From assembly GCA_963747515.1 (NCBI GenBank), contig CAVVFN010000003.1, positions 310,001 to 374,000 of the forward strand: a DNA stretch of 64,000 nucleotides. Direction: 5' to 3'. A program made the position numbers and the translations under genes. This document shows positions 24,904 to 34,915 of this stretch, piece by piece. Under the pieces are notes generated by a model that worked only from the letters and a program-made list of their open reading frames with translations, did not search any database and was not told the origin of the DNA. Origin of the DNA: Mariniphaga sp963747515. Lineage in GTDB: Bacteria; Bacteroidota; Bacteroidia; Bacteroidales; Prolixibacteraceae. Within the stretch, counting starts at the first letter, position 1; each line of letters starts with the position of its first letter.

Positions 24904-25307
24904 TTTTTGATAAACAACTGAAAGATAAAGAGAAATTGCAGAATATGAATAGGAGTCTGGTGAAGGGTTGTGTTCGGCAAAAACTTCCCTAACAGACTAA
25001 TTCAAGGATGAATTAGGTCAAAAGTGTAAATTATATGGAAACAAGTATTGTTTATACCGCTAAACATATTCCAGTTACAGTTGAATCAACGGAAACAGAT
25101 AAGATTTTCTTTGTGTTTGGCGGAGCAATTACATATATCAACCGATATTTGTTCTGCATGATTGGAGAACACAATCAAAAATCAGGCAGGGTTGCGCTGG
25201 GAGTAAGCGTTTTCCCCTATAAAAGCTCTGGTTAATTTTCTGAATGTAAATCAGCGAACTGAAATGATTAAAAATATTAGAAATTGCGCGTAAAAGAACA
25301 TGGTGTT
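24904..25307. other. Intergenic between the two lyase genes
   Basis: Contains a perfect 8-bp hairpin (CTAATTCA at 24997-25004, TGAATTAG at 25009-25016, loop AGGA) without a T-run, and a doubtful 66-codon ORF. No -7 consensus box was recognised. The gap suggests the second lyase has its own transcription signal. Confidence 0.35.
25035..25235 (+). CDS. Doubtful small ORF
   Basis: A 66-codon frame starting METSIVYTAKHIPVTVE with no recognised domain, no clear ribosome binding site and no membrane helix or signal peptide. It may be chance or a fragment of an older gene. Listed because the surrounding 400 bp has no other coding candidate. Confidence 0.15.
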   Translation: METSIVYTAKHIPVTVESTETDKIFFVFGGAITYINRYLFCMIGEHNQKSGRVALGVSVFPYKSSG

Positions 25308-27242
25308 ATGAAAAAGTTATTGTTGTATATATTGTTGTTAGGTTTTTCATTGCAAGGATATTCCTATGAAAAAAGGGATTTGCTTCAAAAAGAAGCCCAG
25401 GAAAAAAAACTCTCTCAGGTGCTTGTAAATAATTTTAAAGATATTGGATTTCCCGGATACGATGACCGTAATTTCTGGGATAATCTGCCGGAAAATCTGC
25501 GTTCCATTTATATTGAAAGGGCAGGAAATTATTTTGATTTTGAATGGCCTGCAATTAAAGCCACAGATTACCTCGAAATTATACGATCGGGTGAAAGAAG
25601 GCAGGAAGTATATGCCCGGCCAGAAGCTGCTCTGGTGGCACTTGTTATGGGTGAACTGGCTGAAGGAAAGGGGCGCTTTATCGATCAGATTGTCAACGGT
25701 GCATGGTATTACAGTGAACAAACCTGGTGGGGCTGGTCAGCTCACCTTACGGCCCAAAAAGCACCTCACGGACTGCCCGACGCCGATGAGCCCACCATCG
25801 ATCTTGGGGTAGGTGAAATTGCCAATATACTTTCATGGACCTGGTTTTTATTCAGGGATGAATTTGATAAGATACACCCGCTGATTGCCAAACGATTGAA
25901 AGATGAAATAATGAAAAAAGCAGTCATCCCCTACTATGAACGCAATGATTTCTGGTGGCAGGGGCTCGATGGATCCAGGGAAGTGAACAACTGGAACCCC
26001 TGGACCAACCATAATATACTGACGGCTATTCTGATTTTGGAAAATGATCCGCAGCAAAAAATAAAGGGCGTACAAAAAGTCGTCCGTTCACTCGATGAAT
26101 TTGTAAATGTTTATCCATCTGATGGCGGCTGCGATGAAGGACCTTCATATTGGGGAAGGGCAGGGGCTTCCCTATACCAGTGCCTCGACTTGCTAAAGCG
26201 CGCTACGGGCGGGGAATTTGATGTTTATGAAAATCCGCTTATAAAAAATATGGGGAACTATATTTACAAAGCTTACATCAGCTACCCCTACTTTATCAAC
26301 TTTGCAGATGCCGATGCCATTACCGGCAGCCGGCCGCAAATCATATACAGTTTCGGAAAAGATATTGGCGATTCCGTTATGCAAAAATTCGGCGCTTTTC
26401 TGGCCAAAAAACAAAATTGGGGAAGCAACATCCCTGAAGGAAAAGTGGATGAACAGATCATGCAGTTGATGCATTTGGAAGAAATTAAAAAAGCCGAAGT
26501 TGCAGATGCCCTTACAGGTGATTTTTGGCTTCCAGAGACCCAAATCGCAGGTGCCCGCGACAATGCCGGTTCGTCAGATGGTTTCTTCTTTGCCGCGAAG
26601 GGTGGTCATAACGCCGAAAGTCATAACCATAATGACTTGGGGTCATGTATACTTTACTTCAATGGCAAACCAGCACTTATCGATGTTGGCCGTGAAACTT
26701 ATACGGCTAAAACCTTCAGCAGTAGACGTTACGAAATCTGGACAATGCAGAGCATGTATCACAACCTACCCAAAATTAACGGTATGGACCAAAAGGAGGG
26801 CAGGAATTATATAGCTTCCAATACCAACTTTACTGCCGATGAAAAAAAAGCAACCTTTTCTAGTAACATTTGTAAAGCTTATCCGGAGCAGGCAGCTGTA
26901 AAAAGATGGATACGTTCTTACCGGCTCGAACGTGGAAAACAGTTCATTATTGAGGATGATTATGAGCTGAAACATATATCGGAAAAACAAACAACCCTGA
27001 ATTTTATAACCTATTGCAAAATTTCGGAACTAAAACCCGGTATATTACTCTTGCAGGGTGAAGGTTTTAATCTCCAAATGAAATACAACCCTGCAGCGCT
27101 GAAATCCCAGGTTGAATTCATTAAAATTACCGATAATAGTCTGCGGCGCTATTGGCCAGATGGCGTTTCAAGGATTGTTTTTACTTTAAACAATCCAAAA
27201 ATAAAAGGGAAAAATAAAGTCGTAGTTACTAAAGTAGAATAG
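25308..27242 (+). CDS. Secreted heparinase II/III-family protein, second copy
   Basis: A 644-residue exported protein. The signal peptide KKLLLYILLLGFSLQGYS ends near residue 19. An alpha-helical toroid region (~70-400) holds REVNNWNPWTNHNIL and DGGCDEGPSYWGRAG. The C-terminal beta-sandwich begins at GGHNAESHNHNDLGS and ILYFNGKPALIDVGRETYT, the hallmark of heparinase II/III-like proteins, with His and Asn in likely catalytic or metal-binding roles. ATG 25308 starts the signal peptide; a TTG 24 bp upstream is less likely. It shares fold but little sequence with its neighbour, so it is a different subfamily rather than a tandem duplicate. Substrate unknown; alginate, glycosaminoglycan or another uronate polymer are candidates. 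Confidence 0.8.
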   Translation: MKKLLLYILLLGFSLQGYSYEKRDLLQKEAQEKKLSQVLVNNFKDIGFPGYDDRNFWDNLPENLRSIYIERAGNYFDFEWPAIKATDYLEIIRSGERRQEVYARPEAALVALVMGELAEGKGRFIDQIVNGAWYYSEQTWWGWSAHLTAQKAPHGLPDADEPTIDLGVGEIANILSWTWFLFRDEFDKIHPLIAKRLKDEIMKKAVIPYYERNDFWWQGLDGSREVNNWNPWTNHNILTAILILENDPQQKIKGVQKVVRSLDEFVNVYPSDGGCDEGPSYWGRAGASLYQCLDLLKRATGGEFDVYENPLIKNMGNYIYKAYISYPYFINFADADAITGSRPQIIYSFGKDIGDSVMQKFGAFLAKKQNWGSNIPEGKVDEQIMQLMHLEEIKKAEVADALTGDFWLPETQIAGARDNAGSSDGFFFAAKGGHNAESHNHNDLGSCILYFNGKPALIDVGRETYTAKTFSSRRYEIWTMQSMYHNLPKINGMDQKEGRNYIASNTNFTADEKKATFSSNICKAYPEQAAVKRWIRSYRLERGKQFIIEDDYELKHISEKQTTLNFITYCKISELKPGILLLQGEGFNLQMKYNPAALKSQVEFIKITDNSLRRYWPDGVSRIVFTLNNPKIKGKNKVVVTKVE

Positions 27243-27369
27243 TCTGGAAAATTTATAGTTTTAAAATTACAACCTTCATTTGTGGGAATCTTTGCATATG
27301 AAAATTCCTGATTTTGGAGATGAATAGAAGCAAAATTTACCACAGGCTGAAGAAATATTGCGAACTAAA

Positions 27370-29580
27370 CTAATTTTCAATATTATACCTCAATTGGTCA
27401 AGCATTATGGGAATATCCTCCTTTTCAATGTCCTGGTTAAGGAGATGAGGAAGATCTTCTTCAAAAACTTCCAGAAATTCCTGTTCTGAAAAACCATCTT
27501 TTGAAATTGACTTCTGATAAAACTCAAGAGCTTCTTTTCTGTTTCCTAAGCTCCACTGCACATGCCCCATATTCATAAGATCATGTTTGCCGGGTCCATC
27601 CTGGATGAGTTTCCGGAAGTATTTTTCTGCCTGTTCTTTTTTTCCTGTAAGGAAAGAACACCAAGCAATAGGGCGCCATACCTTCTTATTATCCGGCGAC
27701 AGATATTCCACCTTAAAATATCCTTTTAAAGCTTCTTCATACTCATTCAATTCAAGAAGACAATGTCCAATATTAAGCTGATTGTTCAGACTATTGGGAT
27801 CAATTTTTTCTGCAGCTTTATAATATTCAAGAGCTTTATCGGGTTGTTTCAAATTACGATAGCAAAGGGCAATTTTCTTCAGGTTCCATAGCCTGTTTAT
27901 ATCGTAAAGTTCTGCCTTCAAATAACCTTCCAGTGCTTTTTCAAAATTTCCTGTATTTTGGTGGCAAAAAGCAATTTTCTGATACAGCTCCCCTGTCTTC
28001 TCCTGTTTCAGTAGATTACTGAAAATTTCGGCAGCTTCTTTAAAATGATTTTTAGCAAAATAATATTCAGCTATATTCCGCAGAACTTTAGCGTCTTCAC
28101 TTAAAATATCCCCCAAAATAAACTTGTTATGAAAGTCGAAACGCCAACTGAATATATCCTCAAAATCACCTTTTCGTGGATATAATTTATAAAAACGGTA
28201 CAAATCCTGAATGAATTGATTGGATATAAATTCTGCTTTCCTGCCCGGATCCAGGAGAGCTTCATCGTCTTCCAACTCCTTTAGCTGTTCCATTTCAGCA
28301 TTTATACCCTGAGTCAAAAATTCCCGGTTCTCCTTAGGGAGACTCTGGATACTATAGCAGAAAGAATATTTATCGGAATTACAAAGAACAGGAGCTTTAC
28401 TAATAATCTCCATCAGGTGCCTGTTAACTTCATCCTTCATATCGATTGAACCGGCAATTTCCGGATTTTCAGAAAAAAAAGGAAGAAACCAGTTGCTTAT
28501 TTCATTATAAAAAGGAAAGGACTTCAACAAGGAAAATGAGCCCATAAAAACATCGGCTCCTTCCATCTGCAGTTCCGAAAATTCTTCCATTTTATTTAAA
28601 AGACCGGGTGAGTCCTTAAATATTTCCTCCCAATCAGGATTTTTATCTTCAGAATGACCTTCCTCCATCAAGCTGTCGAGATTGATTTTATTTTTCAGGT
28701 TTGGGCTAATCTTTATCATTTCGGGTAAAATTTCATCCCTTATGCGTTGTTGCAATTTTTCAGTTTCCTTGCTTCTGATAAATTGGATTATAATCCGTTC
28801 AACGTTAATCTTAAATTGAGGATTCTCATTAAGTAGCTTCAGCCTTCCGGAAATGAAAGGATGTAAAGGCATTCGATAATCGTACTTAAAAAGATTAACA
28901 AGCAGACTTACAATTATCCGCTGATTAATTTCAACCTCCTGAGAGTCGTACAGATCGAACAGAATATTGAATTTCTCATTATCAAAGTATCGCTGAAGGC
29001 TCAACATTACAGCAGTAACAATGAAAGACTTGTATGGAATCAGAATTGCAGGACTTAATAAAAATGTTCGGAGTGCTTCTGACTCTTCAGGTGTCAATTT
29101 GTCGCGAAACCAAACATGATAAAACAACCTGCGTATTTGTTCCTGATGATCTTCAGCTGTTATTAAAGATGCATTCACATTGGGTGAGTGATCGTCATCC
29201 TGAAGGTAAAAATCTTCCAATCCTGAAATATAATGACCGATTTCCTGTATGTAATTATTTTTGAATAAACGCTTTTTCTCATATTCTACTGAGGATGAGG
29301 ATTTCAACCTGATTGCTTCATTTACTTTATCTGCTAAATCAAAAACTGAGATAACCAGTTTACGATATATCTTTTGTCTTTCCGGATCCCGGATTCCCTC
29401 CACAGTATATTTCAGCATAAAATGATAGGTCTCCTCCAGGTTACGGTATTCATCGGCATAACTGCCAAGGCTGTTCTTTGAAATTAAGGTTCCAATCAAA
29501 TCGAATGCCGGCTTCAACCTTCGTTTGGCCAGATTGCTGCAAATTTCTTGATAATATTTATTAATTTCCTGTAATGTCAT
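27370..29580 (-). CDS. TPR-repeat protein
   Basis: A 736-residue cytoplasmic protein with no signal peptide. The C-terminal third (~residues 490-700) has about six tetratricopeptide repeats, e.g. NIAEYYFAKNHFKEAAEIF, AFCHQNTGNFEKALEGYLKA and NIGHCLLELNEYEEALKGYF, typical of protein-binding scaffolds. The N-terminal ~450 residues are helical and charged and match no family I recognise. It is convergent with the second lyase gene and 145 bp downstream of the EEP-family gene on the same strand. No function can be given beyond protein-protein interaction. Confidence 0.75.
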   Translation of the reverse strand: MTLQEINKYYQEICSNLAKRRLKPAFDLIGTLISKNSLGSYADEYRNLEETYHFMLKYTVEGIRDPERQKIYRKLVISVFDLADKVNEAIRLKSSSSVEYEKKRLFKNNYIQEIGHYISGLEDFYLQDDDHSPNVNASLITAEDHQEQIRRLFYHVWFRDKLTPEESEALRTFLLSPAILIPYKSFIVTAVMLSLQRYFDNEKFNILFDLYDSQEVEINQRIIVSLLVNLFKYDYRMPLHPFISGRLKLLNENPQFKINVERIIIQFIRSKETEKLQQRIRDEILPEMIKISPNLKNKINLDSLMEEGHSEDKNPDWEEIFKDSPGLLNKMEEFSELQMEGADVFMGSFSLLKSFPFYNEISNWFLPFFSENPEIAGSIDMKDEVNRHLMEIISKAPVLCNSDKYSFCYSIQSLPKENREFLTQGINAEMEQLKELEDDEALLDPGRKAEFISNQFIQDLYRFYKLYPRKGDFEDIFSWRFDFHNKFILGDILSEDAKVLRNIAEYYFAKNHFKEAAEIFSNLLKQEKTGELYQKIAFCHQNTGNFEKALEGYLKAELYDINRLWNLKKIALCYRNLKQPDKALEYYKAAEKIDPNSLNNQLNIGHCLLELNEYEEALKGYFKVEYLSPDNKKVWRPIAWCSFLTGKKEQAEKYFRKLIQDGPGKHDLMNMGHVQWSLGNRKEALEFYQKSISKDGFSEQEFLEVFEEDLPHLLNQDIEKEDIPIMLDQLRYNIEN

Positions 29581-29724
29581 ATTTAATTCCCCTTTTTAAA
29601 CATACATAAAATATAAGCTCCATCAAAAAGTAAACCAATGAAATTGTGGTGCGAAATTGGCAGTAATCTTTCCGTTATCAAATTCGAAAAATGCTGTCTT
29701 GCCCTTTAGGGTGTTGTTTAAATT

Positions 29725-30792
29725 TTAAAAATTTGCATCTGCCTTGTCAATTTTTTCTTCTGCCTGTTGGAGTTCATCTCTATCTGACTCAGGTTCATCT
29801 TGCAGGCTCATCTCATCGGGTTTATAATGAAGCTTGACATAAATTGGAAAATGATCGGACCCAATGTTTTTTAAACGCTTTAACTTAATCAATTGGAAAT
29901 GGGATGAATGAAAAACATGATCAAGTGACCAGCGGAATAAGGGATAACTTGCATGAAAAGTATTGAAAAATCCCCTTCCAATTCTTGGGTCAAGCAGTTT
30001 ACTTACCTTTTGAAAAAGGCGGGTTGTATTTGACCATGCGACATCATTAAAATCTCCAAATATTAAAACGGGTACATCAATCTTCAATACCTCTTTTCCA
30101 ACAATAAGAAGCTCAGCATCCCTTTTGGCCGATGTTTTGCTTTCAGAGGGGAAAGGTGGTTTTGGATGGAGACAGAAAATTTTAAATTCATCTGCCTTAC
30201 TCAATTTTACCCAGGCTTCAAATGAAGGAATATCCTCCTTAAACAAAAAATTAATTTTTGGCTCATTTAATTTGAACTTTGAATAAAGAAGCATTCCGTA
30301 GAGGTTATCCTGGGGTTTTTTAATAGTATATGGGTATTCTTTTTCAATACTCCGCAATTGTTGCTCCCACCAATTATTGGTTTCCAGGCACAGCAGCAAA
30401 TCGGGCTTCATCTTATGAACAAGTTGCAGCAGTTTTTCAATATTGCGGTTTGGCTGGTAGACATTACTTACCATTAAGGAAAAGGTGTTCAGGTTTTCAT
30501 CTCCGTTATACGAAATAACCTGTTTGGGTGTAAAAATAGAATATCGGTATACTTTGCGAACCTGGTAAAAAAGGCTGACCAACAAAAAGGTGACTAAAAG
30601 ATAATGCCAATTTTCACTGAAATCATAAACGATAAAACAAGCCAGTATCAACAGAATCAGAAAAAAGCTTATCTGAAGCCTTGGGAAATCAAAAATTCGA
30701 ATCCACCAATATTCCCATCGAATAAAAGAAACAAAAGTAGCATAAATAAAAAACAAAGAAAGTGATAACACAATTACGCTTAAAATATCCAC
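29725..30792 (-). CDS. Membrane-anchored endonuclease/exonuclease/phosphatase-family protein
   Basis: A 355-residue protein with three predicted N-terminal membrane helices (residues ~3-20, 40-57 and 63-80) and a C-terminal EEP (DNase I-like) hydrolase domain. Catalytic motifs seen are LLCLETNNWW (metal-binding Glu), LHPKPPFP, LIFGDFNDV, SLDHVFHS and GSDHFPIYV (final Asp-His). These fit a metal-dependent phosphodiesterase facing the cytoplasm or periplasm. Nucleic acid, phospholipid and phosphosugar substrates are all possible. The start codon is GTG at 30792; no ATG precedes the first helix. An acidic tail follows the catalytic domain. Confidence 0.82.
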   Translation of the reverse strand: MDILSVIVLSLSLFFIYATFVSFIRWEYWWIRIFDFPRLQISFFLILLILACFIVYDFSENWHYLLVTFLLVSLFYQVRKVYRYSIFTPKQVISYNGDENLNTFSLMVSNVYQPNRNIEKLLQLVHKMKPDLLLCLETNNWWEQQLRSIEKEYPYTIKKPQDNLYGMLLYSKFKLNEPKINFLFKEDIPSFEAWVKLSKADEFKIFCLHPKPPFPSESKTSAKRDAELLIVGKEVLKIDVPVLIFGDFNDVAWSNTTRLFQKVSKLLDPRIGRGFFNTFHASYPLFRWSLDHVFHSSHFQLIKLKRLKNIGSDHFPIYVKLHYKPDEMSLQDEPESDRDELQQAEEKIDKADANF

Positions 30793-30997
30793 GATCCAAA
30801 GGCTTTAATTATTTAAATAATTTAGTTCACCGGTATGAATAACATTCCCGATGTTGTGAATTTACAGGAAAATATATATTCTGCTTTCAAAAATCAAGTT
30901 AATCAAATCCCCCGAAATTATCATTTTATTTTTCTGTATCCTTTGAAAACTAAACAAAATCATTTCAATTTATGTTTTAAATTTTCACACACAGAAC

Positions 30998-32638
30998 ATG
31001 ATTTTTAAAAAAAAGATTGAATATATTAAACGCTACAAGGATCTGGCAGAGCTTTTATATAAATATGGCCAAGACGATATTGTAAAAAAGATGAATATGC
31101 CTGAACTTGAGCCTGAAGAAAATATCGGGAAAAATTCAAAAGCAGAAGATTTGCCGGATGATTTGGAAAAGCTCGGCCCTACCTATGTAAAACTTGGACA
31201 GTTTTTATCCACCCGTGCCGACTTTTTACCGCCTGCCTATTTGAAGGAACTGGCACGACTTCAGGATAAGGTAAAGCCTATTCCTGGAAATGAAATGGAA
31301 AAAATTCTGACCGATGAATTGGGTACCCGAATATCAAAAGCATTTGAATATTTTGATTATACGCCTGTTGCATCTGCCTCTCTCGGACAAGTACATTTTG
31401 CAAGATTACACGGGGGAAAACCTGTTGCTGTTAAAATTCAAAGACCCGATATCCGAAACCAAATACTTGATGATTTGGATGCCTTTCAGGATATTACTGA
31501 CTTTCTTGAAAAACATACCGATTTAGGAAAGCAACTAATGGTTCATGCCACTCTCGATGAATTTCGAAAAGCCGTTGTTCAGGAAATGGATTACCTCCAG
31601 GAAGCTCAAAACCTCATAACATTAAAAACTAATTTAAAGGATTTCAAACGAATAATAATTCCGCTGCCTGTGATGGATTATACTACTTCCCGTATTCTTA
31701 CTATGGATTATATAACCGGGAAAAATATAAATAAAATTACCTCCCTGGGTAAAACTGAACTTCAAGGAGAAGAACTGGCAGAAGAACTTTTCAGGGCTTA
31801 CCTTCAACAGATTTTAATAGATGGATTCTTTCATGCCGATCCTCATCCGGGAAATATATTTATCACCGATTCCCGCGATTTGGCTTTACTTGACCTGGGA
31901 ATGATTGCTCATATTTCTGAAAAATTGAGAGAAAAACTCATACGGATACTCATTGCAGTAAGCCATGGCGACGGTGAAAAAGCAGCAAAGGTAACACTGT
32001 CTATCGGAGAGAAGAAAGAAAACGCAGATGAAGGCAGATTTATTCAGGAAGTTAAAGATCTAATTTCTGTAACAAATAAATACAACTTGCAGCAGATTGA
32101 ATTACACCGATTGATACTTGAGGTAACTCGCATTTCTGCAACCAACAATATTCGGCTTCCAAATGAAATGATAATGCTTGGAAAAGCATTTATGAATCTG
32201 GAAAAAGCGGGACAAAAACTTAATCCTAATTTCAATCCAAACCAATCTTTGCGGCAAAATGCGCCAATGCTTATAAAAAAAGTAATTGCCAAAAGTTTTA
32301 ACCGTGGCAATATTTTCGAAGTACTGCTTGACACAAAAAATATATTGGAAAACTTACCAGCGCGATTCAATGACATACTCAATGCAATGGCTGGAAATAA
32401 ATTCACGATACAAAACAAAATCGTCAACGAGCATGAATTTATTTCCGGATTAAAGGAGTCGGCAAATCGATTAGTTATAGGAATAGTATTAGCTGCTTTA
32501 ATAGTCGGAGCATCTTTGCTCATGCGGGTGGAAACTTCTTTCATGATCTTGGGTTATCCCGGAATTGCAATACTGTTTTTTTTGCTTGCAGCAGTCGGAG
32601 GTTTAATACTTATTTTTCGAACACTCTATAAAAACTGA
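30998..32638 (+). CDS. AarF/UbiB (ABC1) family kinase-like protein
   Basis: A 546-residue member of the atypical kinase family linked to quinone biosynthesis and lipid handling. Motifs in order are the family-specific KLGQFLSTRADFLPPAY (~residue 67), the Ala-rich nucleotide loop ASASLGQVHFA, the lysine in PVAVKIQRP, DGFFHADPHPGNIF and LLDLGM (metal-binding Asp). Two C-terminal membrane helices (~490-545) anchor it. Bacteroidetes make menaquinone, so a role like UbiB in isoprenoid-quinone supply is plausible but not shown. It is convergent with the DUF1206 gene 18 bp away. Confidence 0.88.
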   Translation: MIFKKKIEYIKRYKDLAELLYKYGQDDIVKKMNMPELEPEENIGKNSKAEDLPDDLEKLGPTYVKLGQFLSTRADFLPPAYLKELARLQDKVKPIPGNEMEKILTDELGTRISKAFEYFDYTPVASASLGQVHFARLHGGKPVAVKIQRPDIRNQILDDLDAFQDITDFLEKHTDLGKQLMVHATLDEFRKAVVQEMDYLQEAQNLITLKTNLKDFKRIIIPLPVMDYTTSRILTMDYITGKNINKITSLGKTELQGEELAEELFRAYLQQILIDGFFHADPHPGNIFITDSRDLALLDLGMIAHISEKLREKLIRILIAVSHGDGEKAAKVTLSIGEKKENADEGRFIQEVKDLISVTNKYNLQQIELHRLILEVTRISATNNIRLPNEMIMLGKAFMNLEKAGQKLNPNFNPNQSLRQNAPMLIKKVIAKSFNRGNIFEVLLDTKNILENLPARFNDILNAMAGNKFTIQNKIVNEHEFISGLKESANRLVIGIVLAALIVGASLLMRVETSFMILGYPGIAILFFLLAAVGGLILIFRTLYKN

Positions 32639-32656
32639 GAAAAGTTCTTTTTCTTT

Positions 32657-33451
32657 CTATGCATTTACTTTTCGGTGTCGAGCCTTTATTAGCATAAATA
32701 TTCCATACAAAATCAATCCTAATGCAACTACTCCTAATATTAAAGTGCCAAATTCATTTTGAAGAAAATCAAATGCTTCTTTGGTTCCTCCACTTTTACC
32801 GGAATTTGAAGTAAAAGCAGCTCTGAAAGTGAGATAAGCTATGATTCCGATTACAATTCCACGGGCAGTATAACCAGCTGTTCCTGAAATTATCAATAAT
32901 TTTTGTGTCTTCTTATCAATATGCTGTTCCTGAATTTTTTTCTTGAAGTTCCCTGAATAAGCCCTGTACCCTTGGTAAATGGCTTTTCCCAAATAAATAC
33001 AGGCAATGAAACCAACAATCAATTGTCCGTAAGTCTGACCCAGTGCTTTGGATATCATTAAATTACTTCCTCCTCCGGAACCCGATTCTGAACCAGAGCC
33101 TGTACTCCAACCAAAAAGTATGTCAAGTGCGCTAAAAGCCAGAAAAGCGTAAATAATACCACTTGAAAAATATCCTAGCCGTCTTGCAATACCTTTCGTT
33201 CCGGTTCCTTTATTTTCCGGATCAGCAAATGTTTGGTAAAACCTCCAAAATACATAAGCCACTAAACCAGCGGCAGTAATCGCCAGTAAAATTTGTCCGA
33301 TTGTGCTGCCGGCTAAATAGCCAAATACACCTTTGCTGCTCGATTTCTTGCCTCCCATTCCTGATGCAGCTAAAACTGTAAGACCTCCCAATAAAACATA
33401 AACAAACCCCTTGGTTCCAATACCAAAACGTATAACAGTTTCTTTATCCAT
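32657..33451 (-). CDS. DUF1206-type six-helix membrane protein
   Basis: A 264-residue protein built of three repeated pairs of membrane helices, each pair starting with a Gly-rich motif: IGTKGFVYVLLGGL, RLGYFSSGIIYAFLA and TAGYTARGIVIGIIAY. This threefold pattern is the DUF1206 signature. A loop near residue 118 is almost only Ser and Gly. No function is known for the family. The position between UbiB-like and DgkA-like genes gives no firm hint. Confidence 0.78.
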   Translation of the reverse strand: MDKETVIRFGIGTKGFVYVLLGGLTVLAASGMGGKKSSSKGVFGYLAGSTIGQILLAITAAGLVAYVFWRFYQTFADPENKGTGTKGIARRLGYFSSGIIYAFLAFSALDILFGWSTGSGSESGSGGGSNLMISKALGQTYGQLIVGFIACIYLGKAIYQGYRAYSGNFKKKIQEQHIDKKTQKLLIISGTAGYTARGIVIGIIAYLTFRAAFTSNSGKSGGTKEAFDFLQNEFGTLILGVVALGLILYGIFMLIKARHRKVNA

Positions 33452-33764
33452 TTTTTATGCCGTTTTACATATAACAGTTAAAATACGAATATTTGTTCAT
33501 TGAATTTTAGGGAGAAACCGGGTTTCTTATCCTTGCTGCTTTGGGTACAAAATCTGAAACTACTGGAAATACAAATAAAGTATGTTGCCAATCGTATATG
33601 GTTTAGACATAAAAAATTTTTGATATTTTTTTAATTCTGCAGAACGACAGAATACAATACAATTCAAAAAAAAATCATTTAAAAGGATTATTATTGTTTT
33701 ATTATTCAAACTTAAACTAAGACGATTGATTTTTTTTTTGTACTAACCTTTAGTATTATTTGCC
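33452..33764. other. Intergenic between DUF1206 and dgkA genes
   Basis: Divergent spacer, very AT-rich. A near-perfect palindrome (AGAAACC-G-GGTTTCT, 33513-33527) lies ~62 bp upstream of the DUF1206 start and could be an operator. A run of ten T precedes dgkA. No ORF or exact -7 box found. Confidence 0.35.
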
Positions 33765-34151
33765 ATGAAAAAGCATGAAAAATTTTCAGTAAAAAAGAGG
33801 ATAAAAAGTTTCAGTTATGCGTACAACGGAATCCGAAACATGCTTCAAAATGAGCACAATGCAAAAATTCATGTTACAGCAACAATTTTCATCGTAGTTT
33901 TAGGAGCTTTCTTTAAAATAGAGCCAGCACAATGGGCATTAATTGCGGTAGTGGCAGGGCTTGTATTTATTTCTGAATTGTTTAATACCGCCATTGAACA
34001 ACTTGCTGACATTGCTTATCCGGAATTGAGTTCAAAAATAGGGTTGGTTAAGGATTATGCGGCGGGTGCAGTATTGATTTCTGCAACTGTTTCTGTAATT
34101 GTGGCCGGATTTATTTTTATTCCCGTTATAATAGAATGGATTAAAAAGTAA
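33765..34151 (+). CDS. dgkA: Diacylglycerol/undecaprenol kinase family protein
   Basis: A 128-residue integral membrane kinase with three helices. The family block is complete: SYAYNGIRNMLQNEHNAKIH with the conserved Glu, ELFNTAIEQLADIAYPE, and KIGLVKDYAAGAVLISA. The sequence is closer to the Gram-positive-type enzyme, which phosphorylates undecaprenol, than to E. coli DgkA. The lipid substrate is therefore uncertain. A likely role is recycling undecaprenol or diacylglycerol for envelope synthesis. ATG at 33765. Confidence 0.88.
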   Translation: MKKHEKFSVKKRIKSFSYAYNGIRNMLQNEHNAKIHVTATIFIVVLGAFFKIEPAQWALIAVVAGLVFISELFNTAIEQLADIAYPELSSKIGLVKDYAAGAVLISATVSVIVAGFIFIPVIIEWIKK

Positions 34152-34222
34152 TTCAATCTTATTCCTGTTTTAATAATCAACTAATATGCATTATATTTTT
34201 AGGGGTTGATTTTTTCATTTTT

Positions 34223-34915
34223 TTATTCTCCAAAACGGTACCCAATTCCGGATTCGGTAATAAGTAGAGTGGGCTTGGATGGATTATCTTCAATTTTTTT
34301 TCTTAATTGAGCAACATATACTCTTAAATATTGTGTTTGTTCGGTATATCTATAGCCCCATATCTCTTTTAGAATGTACTGATGAGTAAGCACACGTCCG
34401 CTGTTCTTTGCCAGTAACAGGAGCAACGAATATTCAGTAGCAGTAAGTTTCAGAATTTCATTATTTTTCCGCACAATATGGCTGACCCTGTCGATATTAA
34501 GTGTTCCGAAAATCATTTCTGAAGTTTCTGAAATATCATTTCCTGTTCGTAAGGCAGCCCTGATTCGCGCGAGCAATTCCCCCGTCCTGAATGGCTTTGT
34601 AAGATAATCATTTGCACCATTATCAAGAGCCCGGATTATATCCTCCTCGGAATCCCTGACGGAGAGAATGATGATGGGTTTCTGATACCATTCCCGTATT
34701 TTCTTTAAAATTTCCTGGCCGTCGATATCGGGTAAACCCAAATCAAGCAAAACGAGCGAAGGATGATGTGTTGCTGCATCCATCATACCTTCTTTACCAT
34801 TTACCGACGACAAAACCTTATATCCATTTGCTGAAAGCGTCAGCTCAAGCAGCCTTCGGATTTGTTTTTCATCATCAACAACCAATATTGTATCACCTTC
34901 ATTCATAAGCTGCAT
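34223..34915 (-). CDS. Response regulator, OmpR/KdpE type
   Basis: A 230-residue regulator. The receiver domain (~1-120) has DDE near the N-terminus, the phosphorylated Asp in LVLLDLGLPDIDG and the Lys in YLTKPFRTGEL. The C-terminal winged helix (~130-230) contains LTATEYSLLLLLAKNSGRVLT and YLRVYVAQLRKKIEDN, the KdpE-like pattern. Its start overlaps the end of the sensor kinase gene by 17 bp, so they are coupled. A second ATG at 34906 is equally possible. No kdpFABC genes are present; the nearest potassium gene is the TrkH-type transporter upstream of the kinase. Confidence 0.88.
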   Translation of the reverse strand: MQLMNEGDTILVVDDEKQIRRLLELTLSANGYKVLSSVNGKEGMMDAATHHPSLVLLDLGLPDIDGQEILKKIREWYQKPIIILSVRDSEEDIIRALDNGANDYLTKPFRTGELLARIRAALRTGNDISETSEMIFGTLNIDRVSHIVRKNNEILKLTATEYSLLLLLAKNSGRVLTHQYILKEIWGYRYTEQTQYLRVYVAQLRKKIEDNPSKPTLLITESGIGYRFGE

